Assembly: GCF_029910655.1 (NCBI RefSeq)
Contig: NZ_CP123897.1
Location: forward strand, 2,345,547 to 2,409,546
Origin: Methylomonas sp. UP202
Lineage (GTDB): Bacteria > Pseudomonadota > Gammaproteobacteria > Methylococcales > Methylomonadaceae
Direction of reading: 5' to 3'
Length of the DNA stretch: 64,000 nt
This document shows positions 55,032-63,157 of the stretch, piece by piece. The notes under the pieces were generated by a model, which saw only the letters and a program-made list of their open reading frames with translations, had not been told where the DNA came from and searched no databases. Position 1 is the first letter of the stretch, and each line of letters begins with the position of its first letter. Position numbers and translations under genes: made by a program.

Positions 55032-55870
55032 TTTCATAGGTATTTGTTTCTCGGCGCTGAAAGCGCTTTTTCAACCCTCTTTCATCAGCTAAATACAGGT
55101 AATAAAGCCCATCCTTTCAGCGCATTCCAGCTTACCGTCGCTAGTTTTTGGCATTGATATAGTTGCTCTGGCTGATGACTTATGCCTGCTGCTTGCGGAT
55201 TCCGAGGGGTACTGCAAGTTCTCGCGGCATTACCAAATCGTGGTTCGCGGGGCGGCCGAATTTACGCTGGTGGTCTTGTTCAACTAAGGTGTAGCCTGGC
55301 CTTCGAATCGCCGGCATGGGCCTGCGGGGAATGGCGAGCGGCGGCGTTCCTAATCCGACGGGGTTTCGATTGCCCCGTTCGACCGGGATTTGCGTAAACC
55401 AGGCATGGGCAGGTTCTAACACTGATCAGTGTCATGGCACCGGTGGGTGGCGCATCGGTGTAGCGTACGCCGATGCACCACGGCAGGAACGGTGGTATCG
55501 CCGGCCGCCGACTCGCTAGCGATCCGATGCCAGCCAATAAAGGTAGGTTAGCTCCGCTATCAAGGTGGTGTCAGCGGGGTCTGATTGATCGGGTTGGTCG
55601 TGGAAGGCGTCGGCCAATCGGTATTCGGCGCCGGGCCGGCGGTTCGATGCGCTCGGTAAGTAAGGCGGTTTGGAGCGGGTTTCAGTTTCGCGGAACATGG
55701 GCGACCTCTGGAGTGGGTGAGCGTGCCGACATTATGCGGCGCTATCCGGTAAAGGAATGCCAAGCAAGGTAAATCCGGGTAAAGCGTAGTCAGCGTTTTA
55801 GTGATTGCATAAGGGTCGGCTATCGGCCAAACTCCTTTGAGAATCGTAGCCCAGACTATGGAGGTCCGCC
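55032..55870. other. Long intergenic region with palindromes
   Basis: 840 bases without a supported gene. It contains a perfect palindrome ACACTGATCAGTGT (55419-55432) and an imperfect hairpin GGCGCATCGG...CCGATGCACC (~55448-55480), one of the dispersed repeats. Open frames on both strands (55180-55422 and others) show no family resemblance. Confidence 0.5.
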
Positions 55871-56869
55871 GTGAACGATGCCAAGGTGATATTCGAGCGT
55901 TTTCCCAGCGAATGGCCGGTGCCGCCGTTGGTGTTGGTCGTGGCGGCCGTGCTGCTGATCGGGGCAATGATGTCGTTCTATACGATACCGGCCGAATCCG
56001 AAGGCATCGTGCTGCGCTTTGGGCAGTATATCGATAAAGTCCCGTCCGGTTTGCACGCCAAACTGCCGTTCGGCGTCGATCAAGTGATTACGGTACCGAC
56101 CCAGCGCCAACAAAAACTGGAGTTCGGTTTCGCGACGCCGGGCTATTCCAACCCCGATCAGGCTGGCGATCAGCCGGCGCTGGAAAAATCGATGGTGACC
56201 GGCGATCTGAATTCGGCGTTGGTCGAGTGGATTGTCCAATATCGGATTACCGATCCGGTGAAATATTTGTTCGACGTGCGCGATCCCGGTCAAACCTTGC
56301 GCGATTTGTCCGAAGCGGTGATGCGCGAGGTGGTGGGCGACCGTACCGTCGACGAAATCATCACAATCGGTCGCCAGGAAATCGAGGAAACGGTGCTGAA
56401 CCGCACTCGGGAATTGGCCGACCGCTATCAACTCGGCGTGTCGATCAATCAGGTGCAACTGAAAAACGTCAACCCGCCGGTGCCGGTGCAACCGTCGTTC
56501 AACGAGGTCAATCGCGCCCAACAGGACCGGGAAAACGCGATCAATCTGGCCAACGGCGAGTACAACAAGGCCGTGCCGAGGGCGCGCGGCGAGGCCGACC
56601 AAGCGATACGCGCCGCCGAAGGTTACCGCTTCAAGCGAATCAACGAGGCGGAAGGCGACGTTGCCGCGTTTAACCAGGTGTTGGAACAGTATCTGAAGGC
56701 GCCGGAGGTGACGCGCACCCGGATTTACCTGGAAACCTTGGGCGACATACTGCCCCAGGCGCGCCAGCAGATCATCGTCGACGATAGTGTCCAGCAAATC
56801 CTGCCGATGCTGCCGTTTGCCGAGGCCAAGGCGGCGCCGGCCGCCGCCGCGAGCGAGGTGGCGCCATGA
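55871..56869 (+). CDS. hflK: HflK-type membrane protein (FtsH modulator)
   Basis: 332 residues from GTG 55871 with GGAGG five bases before. One N-terminal membrane helix (LVLVVAAVLLIGAMM), then the SPFH/band-7 domain (AESEGIVLRFGQYIDKVPSGLHAKLPFGVDQV...) and a coiled-coil C-terminus. Shorter than E. coli HflK (419) because the proline-rich N-terminal segment is missing. Forms a membrane cage with HflC around FtsH. Stop overlaps hflC (ATGA). Confidence 0.92.
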   Translation: MNDAKVIFERFPSEWPVPPLVLVVAAVLLIGAMMSFYTIPAESEGIVLRFGQYIDKVPSGLHAKLPFGVDQVITVPTQRQQKLEFGFATPGYSNPDQAGDQPALEKSMVTGDLNSALVEWIVQYRITDPVKYLFDVRDPGQTLRDLSEAVMREVVGDRTVDEIITIGRQEIEETVLNRTRELADRYQLGVSINQVQLKNVNPPVPVQPSFNEVNRAQQDRENAINLANGEYNKAVPRARGEADQAIRAAEGYRFKRINEAEGDVAAFNQVLEQYLKAPEVTRTRIYLETLGDILPQARQQIIVDDSVQQILPMLPFAEAKAAPAAAASEVAP

Positions 56870-57819
56870 TGCCGCGCGTGCTGGCGATATTGTTGGCGGT
56901 GCTGGGTTTTGTGTCGACCTTTCGGGTCGATCAGACCGAGCAAGTCATTCTGACCCAATTCGGCAGTCCGGTCGGCGAGCCCATCGTCAAGCCCGGCCTG
57001 CATTTCAAATTGCCGTTCGTGCAACAAGTCAACAGTTTCGACAAACGCTATCTGGGTTGGGACGGGCCGATGGTGGAAATGTCCACCAAGGACAAGACCT
57101 ATGTGCAGGTGCATACCTTCGCGCGCTGGCGTATCGCCGATCCGTTGCGCTACTACCTGCGCTTGCGCGACGAGCGTAGCGCCCAGTCGCGGTTGGAGGA
57201 CATTCTGGGCGGCGAGACCCGCACCGCGATCGCTCGTCATGAGTTGATCGAAGTGGTGCGTTCGGACAAGGACCGTAAGCCCTTGCAGGACGAATCCTTC
57301 ACCGGGCCGTTGACCGGCGAGGGCACTCTGGGCGTGCTGCGGCCGATTCGGGTGGGCCGGGCGGCGATAGAGAAGGATGTGTTCGAGGCCGCCGCGCCGA
57401 AACTGGCCGAATTCGGCATCGAGTTGCTGGACGTGCGCTTCAAGCGCATTAACTACAACCAGCAAGTGCTGGAACGGATTCATCAACGCATGATCAGCGA
57501 GCGTTTACAAATTGCTCAGCGTTTCCGTTCGGAAGGCGAGGGCGAAGCGGCGCGGATCAAGGGTAACAAGGAACGCGACATCAACGAAATTCAGTCCGCC
57601 GCCTATAAGCTGGTGCAACAAATTCAAGGCGAGGCGGACGCCAAGGCCACCGAAATCTATGCGAAAGCTTACGGCCAACGCCCGGAAGCGGCCGAGTTTT
57701 ACAAGTTCTCGAAAACGATGGAAACCTACCGCAAGGTCATCGACGGCGATGCGAGCCTAGTGCTATCGACCGGCGGCGATTTGTACGGGCTACTGAAACG
57801 GCCGGATAAGGGGCGTTAG
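56866..57819 (+). CDS. hflC: HflC-type membrane protein (FtsH modulator)
   Basis: 317 residues. N-terminal membrane helix (VLAILLAVLGFVSTF), band-7 domain (VDQTEQVILTQFGSPVGEPIVKPGLHFKLPF), then QRMISERLQIAQRFRSEGEGEAARIKGNKERD and the conserved C-terminus ETYRKVI. Partner of HflK. A common hflX upstream is absent. Confidence 0.93.
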   Translation: MMPRVLAILLAVLGFVSTFRVDQTEQVILTQFGSPVGEPIVKPGLHFKLPFVQQVNSFDKRYLGWDGPMVEMSTKDKTYVQVHTFARWRIADPLRYYLRLRDERSAQSRLEDILGGETRTAIARHELIEVVRSDKDRKPLQDESFTGPLTGEGTLGVLRPIRVGRAAIEKDVFEAAAPKLAEFGIELLDVRFKRINYNQQVLERIHQRMISERLQIAQRFRSEGEGEAARIKGNKERDINEIQSAAYKLVQQIQGEADAKATEIYAKAYGQRPEAAEFYKFSKTMETYRKVIDGDASLVLSTGGDLYGLLKRPDKGR

Positions 57820-58014
57820 ATTACTCGGGCAGTCCATTGTCGATATGCCCTAAATACCATCCGCCGGGTTTGCCGCTCAACCCGGCCTTTAAAATACCGT
57901 TCGCCTGTCGAAGAGCGCGCCAGCCTGAGCTTGGCCGAACGAAATACCCGTGGTCGATTGGGCTGCGCTGATAGACAAAATCCCTCGGCTGAACCCTGCG
58001 TGCGGGCGGCGGAT

Positions 58015-58509
58015 TTAGCGGCCGCAGCAACGCTTGAATTTTTTGCCGCTGCCGCAAGCGCAGGGCGCGTTGCGGCCGGTGTCGGTCGTGATGCCGACTC
58101 GGCCGGCGGCCTTGATTTTGCCGTCCAGGTAATACCAGCGGCCGCCGGTTTTAACGAAGCGGCTGATTTCGTGCATGAAATGGTCGTTATCGTCCTGGCG
58201 GTAAAACGCCTTGAATTCGACGATGCCCTTGGCGTCGAGTTCGCCGCCTTTCTTGGTGTCCACTATCGTCAGACTTTGCCAATTAGCGCTTTCCTTGGAG
58301 AAGTCGATGTCGGGCGGCCGGGTTTCGATCGCCCAGGTGTCTAGCAAATAGGCGGCGTTTTGGCCGGCGTAGGCGGTAAAGCGGGAGCGCATCAGCGCGG
58401 CGGCGGTTTTGGGTATTTGCCGGCCGTCGTGGAAGGGCTGGCAACAGTCGGCATAGCTCAAGCCGGAGCCGCACAGGCAAGTGGAATTCTCATTGTTCAA
58501 TGTGATCAT
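58015..58509 (-). CDS. ychJ: YchJ-family protein with two SEC-C zinc motifs
   Basis: 164 residues. N-terminal SEC-C CLCGSGLSYADCC and C-terminal SEC-C APCACGSGKKFKRCCG surround the YchJ core (RSRFTAYAGQNAAYLLDTW). Zinc-binding, cytosolic, function unknown. Stands alone. Confidence 0.9.
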   Translation of the reverse strand: MITLNNENSTCLCGSGLSYADCCQPFHDGRQIPKTAAALMRSRFTAYAGQNAAYLLDTWAIETRPPDIDFSKESANWQSLTIVDTKKGGELDAKGIVEFKAFYRQDDNDHFMHEISRFVKTGGRWYYLDGKIKAAGRVGITTDTGRNAPCACGSGKKFKRCCGR

Positions 58510-58636
58510 GGCCTGATTTTACCCGAGTTTACCGGTGCCGGCCGATGCTCGATGCGCGGTGGATCAACCGTTGGCGCGCAGCGCGTTGCGCAATGCGTAA
58601 TAGGCCTCCTGCCCCCTGCGTCAGAATAGTTGTCGC

Positions 58637-58666
58637 CTCAAATTTTTAGACCCCTTTAAATTTGAG
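58637..58666. repeat. Palindrome at the sbcD breakpoint
   Basis: CTCAAATTT / AAATTTGAG arms around a 12-base spacer, at the point where sbcD similarity ends. Likely the end of a former insertion element. Confidence 0.45.
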
Positions 58667-59057
58667 ATAAAACATGCAAGGGCACGATTAACGCATCCAG
58701 ATCAATTTCGCCTGCGCCATTACGTCCCGTTTGGCCCACCACCGTGGTGTCGAATAAATCCAATAACGGAGAAGACGCTTCCAAGCGACCGGGCGAATCA
58801 TGATTGCCGGCAATCATCACCACCCGCAAGTGAGGCGCCGCTTCGCGTGCCGCCTGCAGAAACCGGTATAACTGCTTCTGTGCCGCCGCCGACGGGTTGG
58901 CGTTATCGAAAATGTCGCCAGTCACCAGCAACGCATCGACGTCTTGCTCGCGCAGTTGCACGAGTAGCCAATCGAGAAAGCATTGGTGTTCAAAATGTCG
59001 GTCAAAGCCTTTGAGCGAATGGCCTAAATGCCAATCGGAGGTGTGGAGAATTTTCAT
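58656..59057 (-). pseudogene. sbcD: Truncated sbcD (nuclease SbcCD subunit D)
   Basis: From ATG 59057: MKILHTSDWHLGHSLKG, TGDIFDNANPS, MIAGNHDSPGRLEASS: metallophosphoesterase motifs I-III of SbcD. Similarity stops after about 128 codons (LDALIVPLH), where the family normally runs to ~400; the remaining codons come from an AT-rich palindrome. The C-terminal half and sbcC are absent from the window. No active nuclease expected. Confidence 0.85.
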
Positions 59058-59104
59058 AGAGGGCCTAGCAATCAAGCAAAACCAGGCTTGATATATTTAA
59101 CCAA

Positions 59105-59753
59105 AAATGAGAAATCCCCCGGCTTAGCCGGGGAGACAGCAGGAGTTTGACATTTAGAGGAGTCCATCAGGAAACTCGAGAGCGTGAGCCGCCAAGCAAA
59201 CGCGAGAGGAGAACCTGATGGACGAGAACGAAAGCTTAAGCCACTCGAAATGGGAGTGCAAATATCACGTTGTGTTTATTCCCAAGTGCCGTCGCCGAAC
59301 GCTGTATAGGGCGTTGCGCAAGCATTTGGGCGAGGTGTTTCGAAGGTTAGCGAGCCAGAAAGAAAGCCGAATATTGGAAGGGCATTTGATGCCGGATCAT
59401 GTGCATATGTTGATATCGATTCCATCGAAATATGCGGTGTCGCAGGTGATTGGCTACATCAAAGGGAAGAGTGCGATTCACTTGGCCCGTGTTTATGGTG
59501 AAAAGAAGCGTAACTTTGTCGGTCAACATTTCTGGGCGCGAGGGTATTTTGTTTCGACGGTGGGCCGGGACGAAAGGATGATACGGGAGTATATCCGTCA
59601 TCAAGAACAGGAAGACCAACGAATCGAACAAATGAACCTTTGGCAATGAGTCGCCGCCTATTGGCGGCTAAAGTTAAAGGGCCGCGTCAGCGACCCTATT
59701 TACCGCTTTGAGCGGTTCACAACATAAAGCCCCCGGCTTTGCCGGGGGATATT
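59105..59753 (+). mobile_element. IS200-type insertion sequence
   Basis: One tnpA gene between subterminal hairpins: left CCCCGGCTTAGCCGGGG (59118-59134), right CCCCCGGCTTTGCCGGGGG (59730-59748). No terminal inverted repeats, as usual in IS200/IS605. Ends are approximate. It separates the truncated sbcD from the truncated glycosyltransferase. Confidence 0.8.
59218..59649 (+). CDS. tnpA: IS200-family transposase TnpA
   Basis: 143 residues, full length. HUH motif HVHML in MPDHVHMLISIP (~residue 60-70) and the catalytic tyrosine in MIREYIRHQEQED (~125). A Y1 single-strand transposase that acts as a dimer on hairpin ends. Start ATG 59218 is preceded by GAGAGGAG. No tnpB accompanies it. Confidence 0.92.
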   Translation: MDENESLSHSKWECKYHVVFIPKCRRRTLYRALRKHLGEVFRRLASQKESRILEGHLMPDHVHMLISIPSKYAVSQVIGYIKGKSAIHLARVYGEKKRNFVGQHFWARGYFVSTVGRDERMIREYIRHQEQEDQRIEQMNLWQ

Positions 59754-60008
59754 TACTGTTTTGCCGAAGATTGCCTGGTGCAGCACCGTTTCGTTCAGCC
59801 AATAATTTCGGATCTTTACGCCGACCGGCGCCGCCAATTCCACCAAGTCACGTTTCGCGGCTTGCTCCGGGTTGGGATTGCCGTAAACTACTTCGAGCTT
59901 GACGCCTTCCCGCGCCAGGTTTTCCGCCAACAGTTCGAATAACCTGAGCCGGTAGTGCGGCATGGTCGGGACGGCGATAACCACGTGGTAGTGGTGCGAG
60001 TCGGGCAT
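59700..60008 (-). pseudogene. Glycosyltransferase, 5' fragment cut by the IS200 element
   Basis: ATG 60008: MPDSHHYHVVIAVPTMPHYRLRLFELLAENL, KLEVVYGNPN: N-terminal domain of a GT4-like glycosyltransferase. After codon ~85 the frame enters the IS200 end (NIPRQSRGLYVV). The 3' part is not found on the other side of the IS, so the insertion came with a deletion or rearrangement. Confidence 0.75.
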
Positions 60009-60106
60009 GATCGGTAATCCGTGGCGGAGAAGCATGGGGTTCGTCGAACTGATCGGTCGAACCAATTCGACCGCAATAATAGTGCTGTTCAACAGAGTCG
60101 TAAAAT

Positions 60107-61330
60107 ATGAGCGAAAATCTTCCGCCGTTAGCCAGCACCGTTCCGGAAGGGGCGATTCCCGAGATCGTCGCTGCGTTGGACCGGATTCAGAGTTGGCGCC
60201 GCGACATTCACGCCCACCCGGAATTGTGTTTCGAGGAGAGGCGTACCGCCGAGCTGGTGGCGGCCAAGTTGAGTGAATGGGGCATTCCGGTGTATCGGGG
60301 CTTGGGCAAGACCGGTGTGGTCGGCGTTCTCCAATCGGGCAGCGGCGATAGTGCGATCGGCCTGCGGGCCGACATGGATGCTCTGCCGATGCAAGAGCTC
60401 AATGGCTTTGCCCACGCCTCGCAATATCCAGGCAAGATGCACGCCTGCGGCCACGACGGCCATACTGCGATGTTGCTGGCCGCCGCGGAATATCTGGCGC
60501 GGCACCGCGATTTCGACGGCACCGTCTATCTGATTTTTCAGCCCGCCGAAGAAGGCGGCGGCGGTGCCGATGCGATGATCAAGGACGGTTTGTTCGAACG
60601 CTTTCCAATGCGGGCGGTGTTCGGCATGCACAATTGGCCGGGTTTGGCGGTCGGCGAGTTCGCGGTCGGCGCGGGTCCGGTAATGGCGTCGATGAGCCGC
60701 TTTAAAGTCGTGGTGCACGGTAAGGGCTGCCACGCGGCGATGCCGCATTTGGGGCTGGACCCGGTGCCGGTCGCGGCCCAGTTGATTACCGCCTTCCAGA
60801 CCATACTGACCCGCAACGCCAACCCGCTCGACAGCGGAGTGATTTCGGTGACGATGTTGAACGCCGGCGAGGCCACTAACATCATTGCCGATCGTTGCGA
60901 ACTGGCTGGTACGGTCAGGACTTTTTCCGCCGACTTGCTGGACTTGATCGAGGCGCGGATGGCGCAATTGGTTGAGCATACTTGTTTGGCCCACGGCATG
61001 ACCAGCGACTTCGAATTTCAGCGGCTGTATCCCGCCACGGTCAATGAGCCGGGCGCGGTCGAGCAAGCCAGACAAGTCATGATTGATATGGTCGGCCAGC
61101 AGCGGGTGTTGCCGCAGGTGCCGACGATGGGCGCTGAAGACTTTGCCTTCATGTTGCAAGTCTTGCCCGGTTGCTATTGCTTTCTGGGTAACGGCGACGG
61201 CGATCATCGCAGCGCCGGTCACGGCGCGGGACCTTGCACGCTGCACAACGCCAGTTACGATTTCAACGACGACATACTCGCGCTGGGCGCCAGTTATTGG
61301 GTTAGGCTGGCGCAGGCGCAATTGGGCTGA
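60107..61330 (+). CDS. M20 family amidohydrolase (hippurate hydrolase type)
   Basis: 407 residues. Metal and catalytic motifs: RRDIHAHPELCFEE, GLRADMDALPMQE, HACGHDGHTAMLL, FQPAEEGGGGADAMI, GMHNWPGL, and C-terminal TMGAEDFAFMLQ. It hydrolyses N-acyl amino acids or similar amides in the cytosol; substrate unknown. Frequently found in this family as a stand-alone gene. Promoter overlaps the start region of the broken glycosyltransferase on the opposite strand. Confidence 0.92.
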   Translation: MSENLPPLASTVPEGAIPEIVAALDRIQSWRRDIHAHPELCFEERRTAELVAAKLSEWGIPVYRGLGKTGVVGVLQSGSGDSAIGLRADMDALPMQELNGFAHASQYPGKMHACGHDGHTAMLLAAAEYLARHRDFDGTVYLIFQPAEEGGGGADAMIKDGLFERFPMRAVFGMHNWPGLAVGEFAVGAGPVMASMSRFKVVVHGKGCHAAMPHLGLDPVPVAAQLITAFQTILTRNANPLDSGVISVTMLNAGEATNIIADRCELAGTVRTFSADLLDLIEARMAQLVEHTCLAHGMTSDFEFQRLYPATVNEPGAVEQARQVMIDMVGQQRVLPQVPTMGAEDFAFMLQVLPGCYCFLGNGDGDHRSAGHGAGPCTLHNASYDFNDDILALGASYWVRLAQAQLG

Positions 61331-61360
61331 CTCTATCGCTTTTTAATTTCTGGAGATTTT

Positions 61361-62059
61361 ATGCAAACCGTGTTGATTACCGGTGCCAATCGCGGCTTGG
61401 GATTGGAGTTTTGTAGACAGTATTCGGCGGCCGGTTGGTGGGTGCTGGCGGTTTGCCGATGCCCTGACGATGCTGAGGCACTATTGACGCTGGCAGCCGA
61501 TTCGGATCGAGTGAAAGTGCTGGCGGCCGACATCGCGGACTTTGGGCAAATCGACGCGTTGGCCGCCGAACTACGTGGCACGCCGATTGATGTATTGTTG
61601 AACAATGCCGGCGTCTACGGCGACCGAAGCGGCCATGGATTCGGCAATCTGGATTATTCCACCTGGCTCGATACATTGACGATCAACACGCTGGCGCCGG
61701 TCAAATTGGCCGAGGCGCTGTTGCCCAATCTGCAAGCGGGACAGCGCAAACTGATCGTCACGGTCAGCAGTCTGATGGGCAGCATGACTGACAACACCAG
61801 CGGCGGCAGTATTTTGTACCGCTCCAGCAAGGCCGGCGTCAACGCGGCGATGAAAAGCTTGTCGATCGACTTGGCGCCGCAAGGTATCGGTGTGTTGATT
61901 CTACATCCGGGATGGGTCAGAACCGATATGGGCGGACCAAACGCATTGATCGATGCGCACGAAAGCGTTTCCGGCATGATCAACGTTATCGACGGATACA
62001 CGCCAGCCCAATCCGGTAGCTTTCTGCGTTTTGGCGATGGCAAGGTCATGCCTTGGTAA
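61361..62059 (+). CDS. Short-chain dehydrogenase/reductase, C-factor-like
   Basis: 232 residues. Rossmann motif TGANRGLGLEF, NNAG, catalytic Ser in VTVSSLMGS, Y-x-x-x-K in LYRSSKAGVNAAMKS (Tyr at -3 to the usual spacing: YRSSK), and WVRTDMGG typical of CsgA/C-factor-like SDRs. NAD(P)-dependent; substrate unknown. It follows the M20 gene by 30 bases and likely shares its message. A strong terminator follows. Confidence 0.88.
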   Translation: MQTVLITGANRGLGLEFCRQYSAAGWWVLAVCRCPDDAEALLTLAADSDRVKVLAADIADFGQIDALAAELRGTPIDVLLNNAGVYGDRSGHGFGNLDYSTWLDTLTINTLAPVKLAEALLPNLQAGQRKLIVTVSSLMGSMTDNTSGGSILYRSSKAGVNAAMKSLSIDLAPQGIGVLILHPGWVRTDMGGPNALIDAHESVSGMINVIDGYTPAQSGSFLRFGDGKVMPW

Positions 62060-62073
62060 GGCCGGATCAACGC

Positions 62074-62111
62074 CCCACAAAAAAGCCGGCTTTCGCCGGC
62101 TTTTTTGTGGG
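62074..62111. terminator. Two-way terminator
   Basis: CAAAAAAGCCGGC-tttc-GCCGGCTTTTTTG stem with A and T runs between the SDR gene and the convergent lipoprotein gene. Confidence 0.92.
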
Positions 62112-62131
62112 TGCGGGTTTGCCGATTGGCG

Positions 62132-62704
62132 TTACATGTCGCACTTGTGAGCGTCGCCGCAGCAATCCGCCATGTTACCGCCGTGGGCCGCGCAATGCTC
62201 GGTGCCGCATTGATGAGCGGCGGCGCCCTTGTGATGCGCGCAGTGCCCGGTATCGCAGGTTTTCGCGGCGGCCGAAGCGTGGTGGTCGCAATGTCCGGTA
62301 TGACATTGGTGGGCCGGGGCGTTTGCGTCTTGGGCGCAGTGTTCGGCGCAGGCTTTGTCTTTTTCAGCGGGATGATCGGCGCAATGTTTGGCGCAATCGT
62401 GATGAGGCGCTACATGGCTTTTGCAATGTTTGATGCAGGCTTTGTTTTTCTTGCCCTTGCTTTTGGCGCAATGAGCGATGCAGTCGTGTTCGTCGGTTGC
62501 GGCGTGGTGTTTGTCGCAATGTTTGGGTTCGACGGCGGGCGTCGGTGTTGCGACCGGCGCGGGCGCCGCCGCCTCGGTGGCCGCGGCGGGCGCTGCGACA
62601 ACGGGTTGAGCGTTGGCTTCGGTGGCCGGTTTGCTGGCTTCGCAACCGGTCAATAACGTGGCCGCGGCCAAATTAACCAGCAATACGACATGGCTTATTT
62701 TCAT
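62132..62704 (-). CDS. His/Cys-rich lipoprotein, likely metal-binding
   Basis: 190 residues from ATG 62704. Signal peptide with lipobox LLTGC, an Ala/Pro linker (~residues 25-60), then a repeat region to the end with motifs CIAHC, CIKHC, CAKHC, CAEHC, CHTGHC, CDTGHC, CGTEHC: Cys-x2-3-His-Cys units spaced by 14-20 residues, with extra HH pairs. About 20 Cys and 30 His in 130 residues. Such composition suggests binding of Cu, Zn or another soft metal outside the inner membrane. Not a recognised family. Copper handling would fit a methanotroph, but that is inference. Confidence 0.75.
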   Translation of the reverse strand: MKISHVVLLVNLAAATLLTGCEASKPATEANAQPVVAAPAAATEAAAPAPVATPTPAVEPKHCDKHHAATDEHDCIAHCAKSKGKKNKACIKHCKSHVAPHHDCAKHCADHPAEKDKACAEHCAQDANAPAHQCHTGHCDHHASAAAKTCDTGHCAHHKGAAAHQCGTEHCAAHGGNMADCCGDAHKCDM

Positions 62705-63157
62705 TATTTTTTCCCTTTGGTGTGGTGTTAAAAGTGGCGACATTGTAGGCAGGGGAGGCAGAGTTGGCAAATTAAAGTATGTTATTTAACACAGTTTTAT
62801 TTATGGCGGCGAAATTCCCGGTTGCGGCTACACGGTGCGGCGCGGGAGAGTAGGGGCAGTTTCGTATTGAGGTTATAGGTCTATGCGACTTTCATCCTTC
62901 CGCATGTTGTCCAACGCGGCTAAAGCCGCTCGCACACGCCGATCGGCGATATTCGCCGGGGCAAAAGTGGTCTCTGGCATTAGCTTGCCAATTGGCGCTA
63001 TTGTCTGAGGATATGGTCGTTTGACGGGCTTTGGGTGGCCGCGAATCTGGCGGACCAGGACCGATTTTGCTAGCATTCGATCCGAGTCCGCATTAACCGT
63101 CAACTCATCCGGCATCGCCGTCGGACCAAGCAAACACAACCGACAAAGGATTGGTAC
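62705..63157. other. Intergenic region before the SEFIR gene
   Basis: Contains a REP-like copy CGGCTAAAGCCGCTCGCACA (62919-62938), related to those at 3705 and 3842. The ribosome binding site of the SEFIR gene (AAAGGA, 63145-63150) is at its end. No other gene seen; an open minus-strand frame 62873-63217 lacks support. Confidence 0.5.

Noticed and set aside
55180-55422. 80-codon minus-strand frame as a transposase remnant
   Set aside because: No recognisable motif; composition typical of non-coding DNA here.
55856-56797. 313-codon frame antisense to hflK
   Set aside because: Shadow; hflK has a ribosome binding site, band-7 domain and coupling to hflC.
60128-61321. 397-codon frame antisense to the M20 peptidase
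   Set aside because: Shadow of a GC-rich gene; no family resemblance, no start signal.
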